64,000 bases of DNA from Actinomadura mexicana (lineage in GTDB: Bacteria; Actinomycetota; Actinomycetes; Streptosporangiales; Streptosporangiaceae). Numbering within the stretch: position 1 is the first letter of the stretch; each line of letters begins with the position of its first letter. The stretch covers positions 124,001 to 188,000 of the forward strand of contig NZ_FZNP01000009.1 in assembly GCF_900188105.1 (NCBI RefSeq), read 5' to 3'. The notes below the pieces were generated by a model, which ran no database searches, was not told the DNA's origin, and saw nothing but the letters and a program-made list of their open reading frames with translations. This document shows positions 37,227-46,324 of this stretch, one piece after another. The position numbers and the translations under genes are program-made.

Positions 37227-38221
37227 ACCGGGGCCCGCTGAGCCGCGGCCGGCCGTCCGTCACCGCGGTCGTCGTCACCTACAACCGTCGCGACCTGCTC
37301 GGCGAGGCCCTGACCGCGCTCGGCGCCCAGACGCGCCCCCCGGACCGGATCATCGTGGTCGACAACGCGTCCGCCGACGGCACCGCCGCGATGGTCGCCG
37401 AGCGGTTCCCGGGCGCGGACCTGCTCGCCCTGCCCCGCAACATCGGCGGGGCCGGCGGGTTCAGCGCCGGCATGGCCCGGGCGATGGGCGGCGGCGCCGA
37501 GCTGCTCTGGCTGCTGGACGACGACACCGTGCCCGAGCCGGAGGCCCTCCGAGCCCTGCTGGACGCGCGGCAGGAGGCCGCGACCGGGGAGGACGGGCCG
37601 CCCGTGCTCGTGGCGAGCCGGGTCGTGTGGACCGACGGCCGGGACCATCCGATGAACACCCCCCGCCCCAAGCCGCGGGTGACGGCCGCCGAGTCGAGGC
37701 TCGCGCGCGCGGCGGGCTGCGTGCCGATCCGGTCCGCGTCCTTCGTGTCGGCGCTGGTGGACGCGGCGGCGGTGCGCGAGCGCGGGCTGCCGGTCGCCGA
37801 CTACTTCCTCTGGAACGACGACTTCGAGTTCACGACGCGGCTGCTGCGCGGGCGCCGCGGGCTGCTCTGCCCCGGCAGCGTCGTGGTGCACAAGACCAGA
37901 GAGTTCGGCGGGACGGACGCGGACCCGGGCGACCGCTTCTTCTACGAGGTGCGCAACAAGATCTGGCTGTTCACCGGGAGCCGCGGGCTCGCACCGCCGG
38001 AACGCGCGCTGTACGCGGGGTCGACGGCGCGGCGCTGGGCCCGCACGTTCGCCGGCTCCTCCGATCGCGCGGTGCTGCGCCGAGCACTGGTCCGCGGCGT
38101 GAAGGACGGTCTGCTCACCCGCCCGAGGCCGACCGCCGCGATCCTGCGGGAGACCGGGGCCCTGCCGGAGACCGAAGTCGAACCGCCTCCCGGCGGCCGG
38201 GGTCATGGTCGCGGCGGCTAG
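37223..38221 (+). CDS. GT2 galactofuranosyltransferase GlfT1-like
   Basis: A 332-residue GT2 enzyme. The N-terminal strand is TAVVVTYNRRDLLGEAL, then VVDNASADGT, the metal motif LLDDDT near residue 99 and WNDDFEFTTRLL near 197, the latter shared with GlfT1, which adds the first galactofuranosyl residues. GTG 37223 overlaps the previous stop (GTGA). With glf, glfT2 and the exporter on the other strand it completes a galactan initiation-extension pair. Rhamnosyltransferase activity is the alternative. Confidence 0.78.
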   Translation: MNRGPLSRGRPSVTAVVVTYNRRDLLGEALTALGAQTRPPDRIIVVDNASADGTAAMVAERFPGADLLALPRNIGGAGGFSAGMARAMGGGAELLWLLDDDTVPEPEALRALLDARQEAATGEDGPPVLVASRVVWTDGRDHPMNTPRPKPRVTAAESRLARAAGCVPIRSASFVSALVDAAAVRERGLPVADYFLWNDDFEFTTRLLRGRRGLLCPGSVVVHKTREFGGTDADPGDRFFYEVRNKIWLFTGSRGLAPPERALYAGSTARRWARTFAGSSDRAVLRRALVRGVKDGLLTRPRPTAAILRETGALPETEVEPPPGGRGHGRGG

Positions 38222-39767
38222 CCGCCCGCCGGACGGCACCGCGCACGCCGGCCGCCGGCTCGCCGGGCCGCTGCCCCCGCTCGCCTGCGCCGCGCTGACG
38301 CTCGCCGTGGCGCTCGTCGGCATCGGCTCCCCGTCGCTGTGGCTGGACGAGGCCGCCACCGTCAGCATGACGGCGCGGTCGTACGGCGACATGCTGCGCG
38401 TCTTCCCGCACCTGGACCTCGTGCACGCCCTCTACTACATGGTCATGAAGCCGTGGGTGGCGGTGTTCGGGACGGGCGCGCTCGCGTTGCGGCTGCCCAG
38501 CGCGCTCGCCATGGCGGCGGCCGCCGCGGGCCTCGCCGTCATCGGCCGGCGCTGCCTCGGACCGCCGGCCGGGCTCGCGGCCGGGCTGGTGTGGGCCGCC
38601 GGTCCGCAGACGAGCCGGTGGGCGCAGGAGGCGCGCTCCTACGCCATGACGGCGGCGGTCGCGGTGCTGGCCACCTACCTGCTCGTGCGGGCCCTCGACC
38701 GGGACGAGGAACGCCGGTGGCGGTGGTTCGCGGGCTACGCCCCCGCGGTCGCGGTGCTGGGGTTCCTGCACCTGGACGGAGCCCTGCTGCTCGCGGCGCA
38801 CGGCGTGACCGTTCTGCTGACCCGTCCCAAGGCCGGGGTGTGGCTGCGCTGGCTGGCGTCCGCGGCGGTGGCCACGGTCCCGCTCGTGGTGCTGGCGCTG
38901 GCGGCGCAGGACCAGAAACGCCAGGTGAAGTGGCTTCCCCGGCCGTCGTGGGACGTCGCGTGGACGCAACTCCAGTTCCTGGCCGGGGATCGCGCGCTCG
39001 TCGCGCCGGTCGTGGCGCTCGCCTTGTTCGGCGTGGTGGCGAGCGTCCTCGGTCGCGCCTCCCTCCCGCATCGCACGGCCTCCCTGCCCGCCGTCGCGCT
39101 GCCCTGGGCGCTCGCGCCGACCGTGCTGCTGCTCCTCGTCTCCAGCGTGACGGACCCGGTCTTCTACTACCGGTACACGACCTACTGCCTGCCCGCGGTC
39201 GCGCTGCTCGCCGGCGCCGGCCTGGCCGGGCTGTTCACCCTCGCCCGCCGCTTCACCGCCCGCCCCGCACCGCTGGCCGCCGCCCGCGCCGTGCTGGTGG
39301 CCGCCGCCGCGGCGGCGCTCGCCGTCCCGTCCCTCCGGGCCCACGACAACATCCGCCGCCAGGACAGCCGCCCCGACGACATGCGCGCGGCCGCCGACGT
39401 CGTCCGCGCGCACGCCCGGCCCGGGGACGCCATCGTCTACCTCGCGGGGAGCGTCCGGTGGAGCGCCGCCGCCTATCCCGACGCCTTCGGACGGTTGCGC
39501 GACGCCGGCGTGAGCACGGACCCGGTGGCCGCCGCCAACCTCAAGGGCCGCGACCTGCTCCCCCGCGAGCTTCCGCCGAGGCTCGCCCGGGCGGACCGGG
39601 TGTGGGTGATGGACCACCGGTCCCTCGACCCCCACGGGCCGGTCATCGAACGGCGGGAGCGTGCGGTGCAGTCCGCCGGGCCGTGGCGGACGGCCGGGAC
39701 CTGGCACTACAGGGGCGGCCGGCTCGTCCTGTTCGAGCGGACGGGCCCCTACCGCAGTTCCAGGTAG
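38205..39767 (+). CDS. GT-C (GT39-like) membrane glycosyltransferase
   Basis: A 520-residue polytopic protein with about ten membrane helices. The first outer loop has SLWLDEAATVSM, the Asp-Glu signature of GT-C enzymes that use polyprenyl-phosphate sugars. The C-terminal ~130 residues form an extracytoplasmic domain. It overlaps the previous gene by 17 bp and the convergent GH43 gene by 19 bp. It probably transfers a polyprenyl-linked sugar to the exported polymer on the outside. Donor and acceptor unknown. Confidence 0.8.
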   Translation: MVAAASRPPDGTAHAGRRLAGPLPPLACAALTLAVALVGIGSPSLWLDEAATVSMTARSYGDMLRVFPHLDLVHALYYMVMKPWVAVFGTGALALRLPSALAMAAAAAGLAVIGRRCLGPPAGLAAGLVWAAGPQTSRWAQEARSYAMTAAVAVLATYLLVRALDRDEERRWRWFAGYAPAVAVLGFLHLDGALLLAAHGVTVLLTRPKAGVWLRWLASAAVATVPLVVLALAAQDQKRQVKWLPRPSWDVAWTQLQFLAGDRALVAPVVALALFGVVASVLGRASLPHRTASLPAVALPWALAPTVLLLLVSSVTDPVFYYRYTTYCLPAVALLAGAGLAGLFTLARRFTARPAPLAAARAVLVAAAAAALAVPSLRAHDNIRRQDSRPDDMRAAADVVRAHARPGDAIVYLAGSVRWSAAAYPDAFGRLRDAGVSTDPVAAANLKGRDLLPRELPPRLARADRVWVMDHRSLDPHGPVIERRERAVQSAGPWRTAGTWHYRGGRLVLFERTGPYRSSR

Positions 39768-41236
39768 TCGACCTGCCCCTGGCCGTCCAGGCGGCGCAGG
39801 CCGATCGTGTTCCAGCCCGCGGCCATCTCCACCGTCGCCGTGACGGACGCCCAGCCGGCGCCCGCCGTGGCGCGCAGCCGCACGGACGTCGCGGCGTAGC
39901 CGTTCACCGACATCTCCAGGTCGGAGTCGCGCCCGGAGCGGTTGGCGTACCGGGTACCGACCGAGTAGCTCCCGGCGGTGGGCGCGAACACGGGCACCTC
40001 GACGCGGCAGTCGTCGCGTGCGAAGGGGCCGACCGCCGCTCCGCCGGACGCGTGGGGCCGCCCCAGCGCCGAGACGCAGCCGTTCAGCCGCCCCCGCTCC
40101 GCCTCGTACCGCACGGGGACGCCCCGGACGGCGGGCCGTGCGCCGTCCCAGCCGAGGCGGGCGACGTACATGCCGCGGGTCACCCTGGAGCCGCCGCGGT
40201 AGTCGAGGATGCCGTGGAAGACGAGGTAGTCGCCGGTGTCGTCGCCGAACACGTCCGCGCTGCCCGGCCCTTCGACCTTCCCGCCGTACAGGCCGGTGGA
40301 CTGGACGGGGCCGCCCTTGGCGTACGGCCCCTCGATCGACGAGGCCACCGCGTAGCGCGTCTGGTAGTTCGACTTGAAGTACCAGCCCGCCGAGTACAGC
40401 AGCACGTACTTCCCGCCGCGCCGGACCAGGTCGGGCGCCTCCACCAGGACGGGCTCGTCCGCCGCGCGCCCCATGATCTGCTTCGCCGGGCCGGCCGGGC
40501 GCAGCCCGTCCGGGCTCAGCCTGACCAGGTGGATCGCGGCCGTCCTCTGGTCGTCGGTCTTGTAGAGCAGGTAGCGGGCGCCGTCCTGCTCGATGTAGGA
40601 CGCGGGGTCGATCGCGCCGCCGAGGTCCAGCGGGCAGATCAGCGGCTCGCCCTCCTGCGGGACGAACGGCCCCGCGGGCGAGGACGCGGTCGCGACCCCG
40701 ATGCACTGCTCGGCGCCGTCCTTGCGGCGCGCGGAGAAGTACAGCAGGTACGTGCCCGACGCCTCGCGCGGCGGGACGACCTCGGGTGCCCAGGTCCAGC
40801 CTCCGGCGGCCCATGCCGGGAGCCGGGCCAGGCCGTCGCCGGGCACCGCCTTCCAGGGCCCGGTCGGCGACGGGGCCGTCGCGACGGGCATCGTCGCGTC
40901 CGCGTTGTTGGTGCCGTAGGCGAAGTACGTCCCCGCCACCCTGATCACGGTGGGGTCGGCGAAGGATCCGTCGATGACCGGTTCGGCGGGCGAGTAGCCG
41001 GGCGGGTCGATCGCCGCCGGGGAGCCCGCCGGGCTCGGCGGCGGCGCGCCCGGGCCGGTCCGGGCGGGACCGGTCGAAGGGCGGCCGCCCGCCCCGCCGG
41101 ACGGCGGGGCCACCGTCACGGCCAGCCAGACGACGAGCGCGACCAGGGCGCTGATCGCGGCCCCCGCGACCAGCGGCAGCAGCGGTGCGAGCGCCCGCGG
41201 GTCCCGGTTCGTCCACCTCATGGCACCCCGCATCAT
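39749..41236 (-). CDS. Membrane-anchored GH43 glycosidase with C-terminal CBM
   Basis: A 495-residue protein with a signal-anchor (LPLVAGAAISALVALVVWLA), a Pro/Gly linker and a five-bladed propeller. Likely catalytic residues lie in DGSFADPTVIR (base Asp), GGAIDPASYI and VEAPDLVRRG (acid Glu). A carbohydrate-binding module of CBM6/35 type (RYEAERGRLNGCVSA onward) forms the C-terminus. GH43 includes arabinanases, xylosidases and exo-beta-galactofuranosidases; the last fits this locus. Substrate cannot be fixed from sequence. Convergent overlap with the GT-C gene is 19 bp. Confidence 0.82.
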   Translation of the reverse strand: MMRGAMRWTNRDPRALAPLLPLVAGAAISALVALVVWLAVTVAPPSGGAGGRPSTGPARTGPGAPPPSPAGSPAAIDPPGYSPAEPVIDGSFADPTVIRVAGTYFAYGTNNADATMPVATAPSPTGPWKAVPGDGLARLPAWAAGGWTWAPEVVPPREASGTYLLYFSARRKDGAEQCIGVATASSPAGPFVPQEGEPLICPLDLGGAIDPASYIEQDGARYLLYKTDDQRTAAIHLVRLSPDGLRPAGPAKQIMGRAADEPVLVEAPDLVRRGGKYVLLYSAGWYFKSNYQTRYAVASSIEGPYAKGGPVQSTGLYGGKVEGPGSADVFGDDTGDYLVFHGILDYRGGSRVTRGMYVARLGWDGARPAVRGVPVRYEAERGRLNGCVSALGRPHASGGAAVGPFARDDCRVEVPVFAPTAGSYSVGTRYANRSGRDSDLEMSVNGYAATSVRLRATAGAGWASVTATVEMAAGWNTIGLRRLDGQGQVDYLELR

Positions 41237-41375
41237 GCCAACAACCGGGGCGGGACGGCCAACGGGCGCCGCATGCGCGGCCGGCGCCCGGATCGTTACG
41301 CTTGCCCGGCGGTCTCGTCACGGAAGGGGCACGCTCTTCACGGAGGGGACGCCCGACACGGAGGGGACACGGACG

Positions 41376-42869
41376 TTGATCCGACACCGGCGGCTGGCGG
41401 CCGTGCTGTGCCTGCTGGCCGTCCTCGGGGCGAGCGGCTGCCTCCTCCAGCCGGAGGAGCGTTCCGCGCCGGAGGCGACGAAGGCTCCGGGAAAGCCGAA
41501 CATCGTGTTCGTCCTCACCGACGACCTGTCCTGGAACCTCCTCGCGCACATGCCGCAGGTGCTGCGGATGCAGCGGGACGGGCTCACCTTCGACGACTTC
41601 ATCATGGCCGACTCGCTCTGCTGCACCTCGCGCGCCACGATCTTCACCGGCCGGTACCCGCACAACACCGGAGTCCGCACGAACTTCCCGCCCGACGGCG
41701 GCTACGAGGTCTTCAAGGACAAGGGCGGCGAGCAGGCGTCGTTCGCCCCGTCCCTGCAGAAGGCCGGCTACCGGACGGCGCTGCTCGGCAAGTACATGAA
41801 CGGCTACCAGCCCAACGACACCCAGGGCGACACCAAGCCGTACGTGCCGCCGGGATGGAACGAGTGGCACGTCAGCGGCAACGGCTATCCCGAGTACAAC
41901 TACAACCTGAACGAGAACGGCCGGCTCGTCCACTACGGCGCCCGGCCCCAGGACTACCTGACCGACGTACTGGCGAACAAGGGCGTCGAGTTCGTCAAGC
42001 GGTCCGCTGGATCCGGGCAGCCGTTCTTCATGGAGATCGCGACGTTCGCGCCGCACGGTCCGTTCGTGCCCGCGCCGCGCCACGCCGCACTGTTTGGCGG
42101 CCTGACGGCGCCCCGGCCGCCGTCGTTCAACGAGGCCGACATCCGCGACAAGCCGTCCTGGCTGCGGTCGCACCCGCAGCTGCGCAGGCCGGGGATCCGC
42201 CGCATCGACGACGGCTTCCGCGACCGGGTGCGGATGGTGCAGTCGGTCGACGAGATGGTCGGCCGCATCCGGACGGCGCTGAAGGAGCGCGGCCTCGACC
42301 GCGACACCTACCTGGTGTTCGGCTCCGACAACGGCTTCCATCTGGGCGAGCACAGGCTGGCCGGCGGAAAGATGACCGCCTTCGACACCGACATCCGGGT
42401 GCCCTACGTCGTCGTCGGACCGGGGGTCCCCGCCGGGCGCCGGGTCCGCGAGATCGCGCAGAACACCGACCTGGCCCCGACGTTCCAGGAACTGGCGGGC
42501 GTGCGCCCGCCGGCGACGACCGACGGCCGCTCGCTCGTCCCGTTCCTGCTCGGCGCCGCCCCGGCGGGCTGGCGCGAGTCGGCGCTGGTCGAGCACGTCA
42601 AGCCGCCGCCGTCCCCGCTCGACCCCGACCGGCAGGACTCGGCGCCCGGCTCCCCGACCACCTACAACGCGATCCGCACCGACGACATGCTGTACGTGGA
42701 GTACACCGGCGGCGAGAGCGAGTACTACGACCGGGCACGCGATCCGCACGAGCTGGACAACATCGCCGCCGGGCTGCCGGAACAGCGGCGGCGCCACCTG
42801 TCCGACCTCCTGTACGCGCTGACCCACTGCACCGGCTCCGGCTGTACTCCCGCCGGCCGGAGCAGGTGA
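41376..42869 (+). CDS. Lipoprotein sulfatase
   Basis: A 497-residue type I sulfatase. The signal peptide ends in the lipobox LGASGC (lipidated Cys). Catalytic CCTSRATIFTGR carries the Cys converted to formylglycine (near residue 83), preceded by the metal motif VLTDDLSW and followed by FGSDNGFHLGEH. The TTG at 41376 after a GGAGGGG-containing leader is preferred, since upstream frames would bury the signal. It would remove sulfate from an extracellular ester, perhaps the product of the neighbouring sulfotransferase-like protein. Needs a formylglycine-generating enzyme elsewhere. Confidence 0.88.
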   Translation: MIRHRRLAAVLCLLAVLGASGCLLQPEERSAPEATKAPGKPNIVFVLTDDLSWNLLAHMPQVLRMQRDGLTFDDFIMADSLCCTSRATIFTGRYPHNTGVRTNFPPDGGYEVFKDKGGEQASFAPSLQKAGYRTALLGKYMNGYQPNDTQGDTKPYVPPGWNEWHVSGNGYPEYNYNLNENGRLVHYGARPQDYLTDVLANKGVEFVKRSAGSGQPFFMEIATFAPHGPFVPAPRHAALFGGLTAPRPPSFNEADIRDKPSWLRSHPQLRRPGIRRIDDGFRDRVRMVQSVDEMVGRIRTALKERGLDRDTYLVFGSDNGFHLGEHRLAGGKMTAFDTDIRVPYVVVGPGVPAGRRVREIAQNTDLAPTFQELAGVRPPATTDGRSLVPFLLGAAPAGWRESALVEHVKPPPSPLDPDRQDSAPGSPTTYNAIRTDDMLYVEYTGGESEYYDRARDPHELDNIAAGLPEQRRRHLSDLLYALTHCTGSGCTPAGRSR

Positions 42870-42974
42870 CGAAGTTCCGTCCTTTATGCGCCGCTATCAT
42901 CGCTGACGACTGCGGACGCGCCAGGGCGATGTGCAGGGTGAGACGTGCAGAGTGACCGGAAGCTGGGAGAGGGC

Positions 42975-45900
42975 GTGACTCCAACCGGAATGCCGGATGA
43001 CGACCACGAGGGTGAGCGTCCAGAACCCGGACGGCCGGCGCAGACGCCTCCCCTGACGGGCTGGCTGGACGACCAGGACGCCTCGTCCGGCCCGCTGCTC
43101 CCCGCGGACGACCCGGAGGACGACCTCGACGACGTTTCCGAGGACGATCCCGACGACGGCGACGCGCCCGAGGACTTCCCCGAGGACTCCCCCGAGGACG
43201 ATCCGGAAGCGGACATGGCGGACCGCACCGTCATGGACCCCAACATCAACCAGACGATGATCCTGCCGAGGAGGCAGAAGTCCGCGGCCGACCGGCCCGC
43301 GGAGACCGCCGGAGAGACCGCCGGAGAGACCGCCGGAGAGACCGCCGGAGGGGGCGGCGCGGGCGAGGAGGCAGCCGCCTCTCCCGTCCTGCCCGCTCCC
43401 GTCGCGGACGCTCCGGCCACGTCCACCGACATCCCCGCGCCGCCGCCCTTCCCGTACGGGCAGGACGCGGCGGACGTGACGAGGACAGAGCTCCCCACCC
43501 TGCCGCCCTCCCCCTACGGGCAGGAGATGGCGGACGTGACGAGGACCGAGATCCCCACCCAGCCGCCCCCCTCCTACGGGCAGGACATGGCGGACGTCAC
43601 CCGCATCGAGAAGCTGCCGCCCGCGCCCCCGCCGCCCGCGCCCCCGCAGGCCGCCCATCCGCAGCCCGCGCCTCCGCAGCCGTCGCCCTCGCAGAGCCCC
43701 CCGTCCCACGAGCCGTTCCCGTTCGCGCAGGAGATCCCCGGCGCTCCCGCGCGTCCGTCCCACGAGCCGTTCCCCTGGGCGCAGGAGATACCGGGCGCGC
43801 AGACTCCCCCGGCCCCGCGGACCCCTCCGGCGGCGGAGCCGTTCCCGTGGGCGCAGCAGATCCCGGCCCCGCCCCCCGGGCCGGAGCCCGTCCACCCGAT
43901 GGCGCCCCCGCCGGCGATCGAGGAGCCGTGGCGCACCGGAGGGCCGCACGGCTCGAAGGGTCCCCGCAGGAGCATCAAGAAGCCGCTGCTCATCGGCGCG
44001 GGCGGCCTGGCCGCCGTGGCGCTGGTCGCCGCGGGCGTGCTGGTCGTGCCCGGCCTGATCGGCGGAGACGATGACGACGGCGGCGGCGCGGGCGCCAAGC
44101 TCGCCGGCGCGCTGTTCCCGGTGGACGCCGCGGCCCGCACCGACGGCCGCGACCAGCAGGTCACCGGCGTCGCGGCGCGCGGCTCGACGGTGGTCGCGGT
44201 CGGCGGCGAGACCGACCCGCAGGACTCCCGCGGCCTGTTCCTGGTCTCGACGGACGGCGGACGCACCTTCGAATCGGTCGACCAGCAGGACACCGACGGC
44301 GGCATGGCGCCGCCCGGCGGGGTCCCCGAGGCGGTCGGCGCGTCGCGCCGCGGCTGGGTCGCCGTCGGCAGCCGGGCCGACGGCGGCGGCGCCGTGTGGA
44401 CCAGCAAGGACGGCAAGGAGTGGCGCCGCCAGCCCGACGCCGTCGGCGACGTCTTCGGCCCGCACGACCGGGTGAACCGGATCGTCGGCACCGGCGGCGG
44501 GTTCCTCGCCGTCGGCGAGAACTCCCCCAAGGGCGACTTCAGCGACGCGCGTCCGGCGGTGTGGCTGTCGAGCGACGGGCGCCGGTGGGAGGCGCGGGTC
44601 GACGACCAGATCGGTTTGCAGGTCCAGAACGGCGATCTCTCCCTGGTCGAGGCCGCGGCGAGCGGCGATGTGATCCTGCTGGAGGGGCTCATCACGCCCG
44701 ACTCCAAGAAGCCGGGCCCCTACCGGAAGGTCTGGCGTTCCGACGACGCCGGCCGGACGTGGTCGTCGTCCGAGGTGCCGGCGCCCAAGGGCAGCCGCGG
44801 CCTGATGGTCGGCGGCGGCGGCGGGTCGGGGTTCCTGGCGATGCGCGAGATGTCGGCGTCCGGGAAGCTCTTCGGCCAGGCCTTCACGTCCAAGGACGGC
44901 AGGTCGTGGACCAAGACCGGGAAGCTGGAACCGGCCGGCTACCAGCGCACGAACGGGATCGTCTCCGACGGCCGGGGCTTCACGGCCGTCGTCGTCCGGG
45001 GCGGGGACGTGCTGCTCGCGCGCAGCGCGGACGGCGCCGCCTGGAAGGCGGCCGGCTCCGCCGAGTCGAAGGAGGGCCGGGAGGTGCTGGGGGCCGCGGC
45101 GGCCGGCGGCCAGACGGTGCTCGTCGGCCGCGAGCCCGGCGGCGGCGACCTGGACCCGATGCTCGGCGTGTGGGACGCGGGCGGCGCCGCGGTCCCCGTC
45201 GACCTGGCGAAGATCCCCGGTGCCGTCCGGCCCGACCATGCGGTGCGCGCCGTGACCGCGACCGACGGCCTGGCGGTCGCGGTGGGCAGCGCGAGCGGCG
45301 ACGCCGCCGTCTGGTCGTCGCAGGACGGCGCGTCCTGGAAGGCCGCGCAGGGGCTCGGCGCCGCGTTCACCCGGCCCGGCCCGCAGCGGCTCGACGACGT
45401 CGCCGCCGGCCGCGCCGGCTGGCTGGCGGTCGGCTACGACCAGTCCGCGCCGCGCCGCCCGCTCGTCGTCACCTCCAAGGACGGCGCGACGTGGCAGGCC
45501 GCCGACACCGCGCCCGCGTTCGCGGCGAACAAGCAGGGCGCGCCGGTCACCTACGCCGCGGCGGCCGGCTCCGCCGGTTACGTCGTCGTCGGCACGCAGG
45601 GCTACTCGGTCACGACCTGGTACTCGTCCGACCTGAAGAACTGGGCGCGGGGCGCCGGCGCGGATCCGAAGATGATGGCGGGCACCAAGGCCGCGAGCCG
45701 CTGGACGCTGGACGTCACGTCAGGGTCGTTCGGGTACGCCGCCGTCGGCGGCAGCCGGAACGGCAAGGGCAACCACCCGTCGGTGTGGCTGTCGCCGGAC
45801 GGCAAGCGCTGGACGCTTCAGGAACTCCCGCTCCCCGGGGCCGGAGTGAGGGAAGGCCACCTCACCCATGTCGCCGCCAAGGGCGACACGCTCGTGGCCG

Positions 45901-46271
45901 CCGGACTCGCCGCGACCCCCAAGGGCCTCGACTGGCTCGGCTACGTGTCCACCGACGCCGGCAGGACGTGGCGTCCGCTGGAGTCGCCGAGCGGCGGCAC
46001 GACCGTCGGCGTCACAGCGCTGGCCGCGACCCCGAAGGGCTTCGCGGCGACCGGCACCACCGGGCGCGCGGGCGCGACCGACGTGGTGTCGTGGACGTCC
46101 GCGGACGGCTCTTCCTGGCAGGCGTCCACGCCCGGCGGCACCGGTCTCGGCGGCGTCGGCGACCAGGAGGTCACCGGCCTCGCCGCCTTCGGGAACACGC
46201 TGCTCGGGGTGGGCCGCAGCGCCGGCTCGGGCGGCGTCCAGCCCGTCCTGTGGAGCCGACCCGTCCCGTGA
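42975..46271 (+). CDS. Acidic/Pro-rich membrane protein with BNR-type beta-propeller
   Basis: A ~1098-residue protein of unknown function. The N-terminus is very acidic (PEDDLDDVSEDDPDD) and then proline-rich, with four ETAG units (43302-43349) and three 60-bp repeats each encoding ADVTRTE or ADVTRIE. One membrane helix lies near 337-360. Outside, some twelve Asp-box-like turns (SKDGKEW, SSDGRRW, SADGAAW, SPDGKRW) predict a large sialidase/BNR-type propeller. GTG 42975 follows GGGAGAGG; 42945 is an alternative. The layout suggests an outside sensor or scaffold with a cytoplasmic linear-motif tail. Confidence 0.7.
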   Translation: MTPTGMPDDDHEGERPEPGRPAQTPPLTGWLDDQDASSGPLLPADDPEDDLDDVSEDDPDDGDAPEDFPEDSPEDDPEADMADRTVMDPNINQTMILPRRQKSAADRPAETAGETAGETAGETAGGGGAGEEAAASPVLPAPVADAPATSTDIPAPPPFPYGQDAADVTRTELPTLPPSPYGQEMADVTRTEIPTQPPPSYGQDMADVTRIEKLPPAPPPPAPPQAAHPQPAPPQPSPSQSPPSHEPFPFAQEIPGAPARPSHEPFPWAQEIPGAQTPPAPRTPPAAEPFPWAQQIPAPPPGPEPVHPMAPPPAIEEPWRTGGPHGSKGPRRSIKKPLLIGAGGLAAVALVAAGVLVVPGLIGGDDDDGGGAGAKLAGALFPVDAAARTDGRDQQVTGVAARGSTVVAVGGETDPQDSRGLFLVSTDGGRTFESVDQQDTDGGMAPPGGVPEAVGASRRGWVAVGSRADGGGAVWTSKDGKEWRRQPDAVGDVFGPHDRVNRIVGTGGGFLAVGENSPKGDFSDARPAVWLSSDGRRWEARVDDQIGLQVQNGDLSLVEAAASGDVILLEGLITPDSKKPGPYRKVWRSDDAGRTWSSSEVPAPKGSRGLMVGGGGGSGFLAMREMSASGKLFGQAFTSKDGRSWTKTGKLEPAGYQRTNGIVSDGRGFTAVVVRGGDVLLARSADGAAWKAAGSAESKEGREVLGAAAAGGQTVLVGREPGGGDLDPMLGVWDAGGAAVPVDLAKIPGAVRPDHAVRAVTATDGLAVAVGSASGDAAVWSSQDGASWKAAQGLGAAFTRPGPQRLDDVAAGRAGWLAVGYDQSAPRRPLVVTSKDGATWQAADTAPAFAANKQGAPVTYAAAAGSAGYVVVGTQGYSVTTWYSSDLKNWARGAGADPKMMAGTKAASRWTLDVTSGSFGYAAVGGSRNGKGNHPSVWLSPDGKRWTLQELPLPGAGVREGHLTHVAAKGDTLVAAGLAATPKGLDWLGYVSTDAGRTWRPLESPSGGTTVGVTALAATPKGFAATGTTGRAGATDVVSWTSADGSSWQASTPGGTGLGGVGDQEVTGLAAFGNTLLGVGRSAGSGGVQPVLWSRPVP
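43441..43620 (+). repeat. Three 60-bp tandem repeats encoding ADVTR motifs
   Basis: Three consecutive 60-bp units, about 80% identical, encode 20-residue blocks ending in PYGQ-type turns and containing ADVTRTELP, ADVTRTEIP and ADVTRIEKL. Third-codon changes between copies imply the protein motif is kept by selection rather than by very recent duplication. Confidence 0.9.
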
Positions 46272-46324
46272 CCCGGGCCGTGCGGTGACCCGGGCCGTGC
46301 GGTGAACCCGCGCGCCGCCCCGCG

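Noticed and set aside
38115-42827. Very long minus-strand frame opposite the GT-C and sulfatase genes
   Set aside because: It is only an open shadow frame, with no motifs and conflicting real genes on both strands.
46266-46303. Terminator hairpin after the propeller gene
   Set aside because: It is a direct duplication of the stop region, not a stem-loop.
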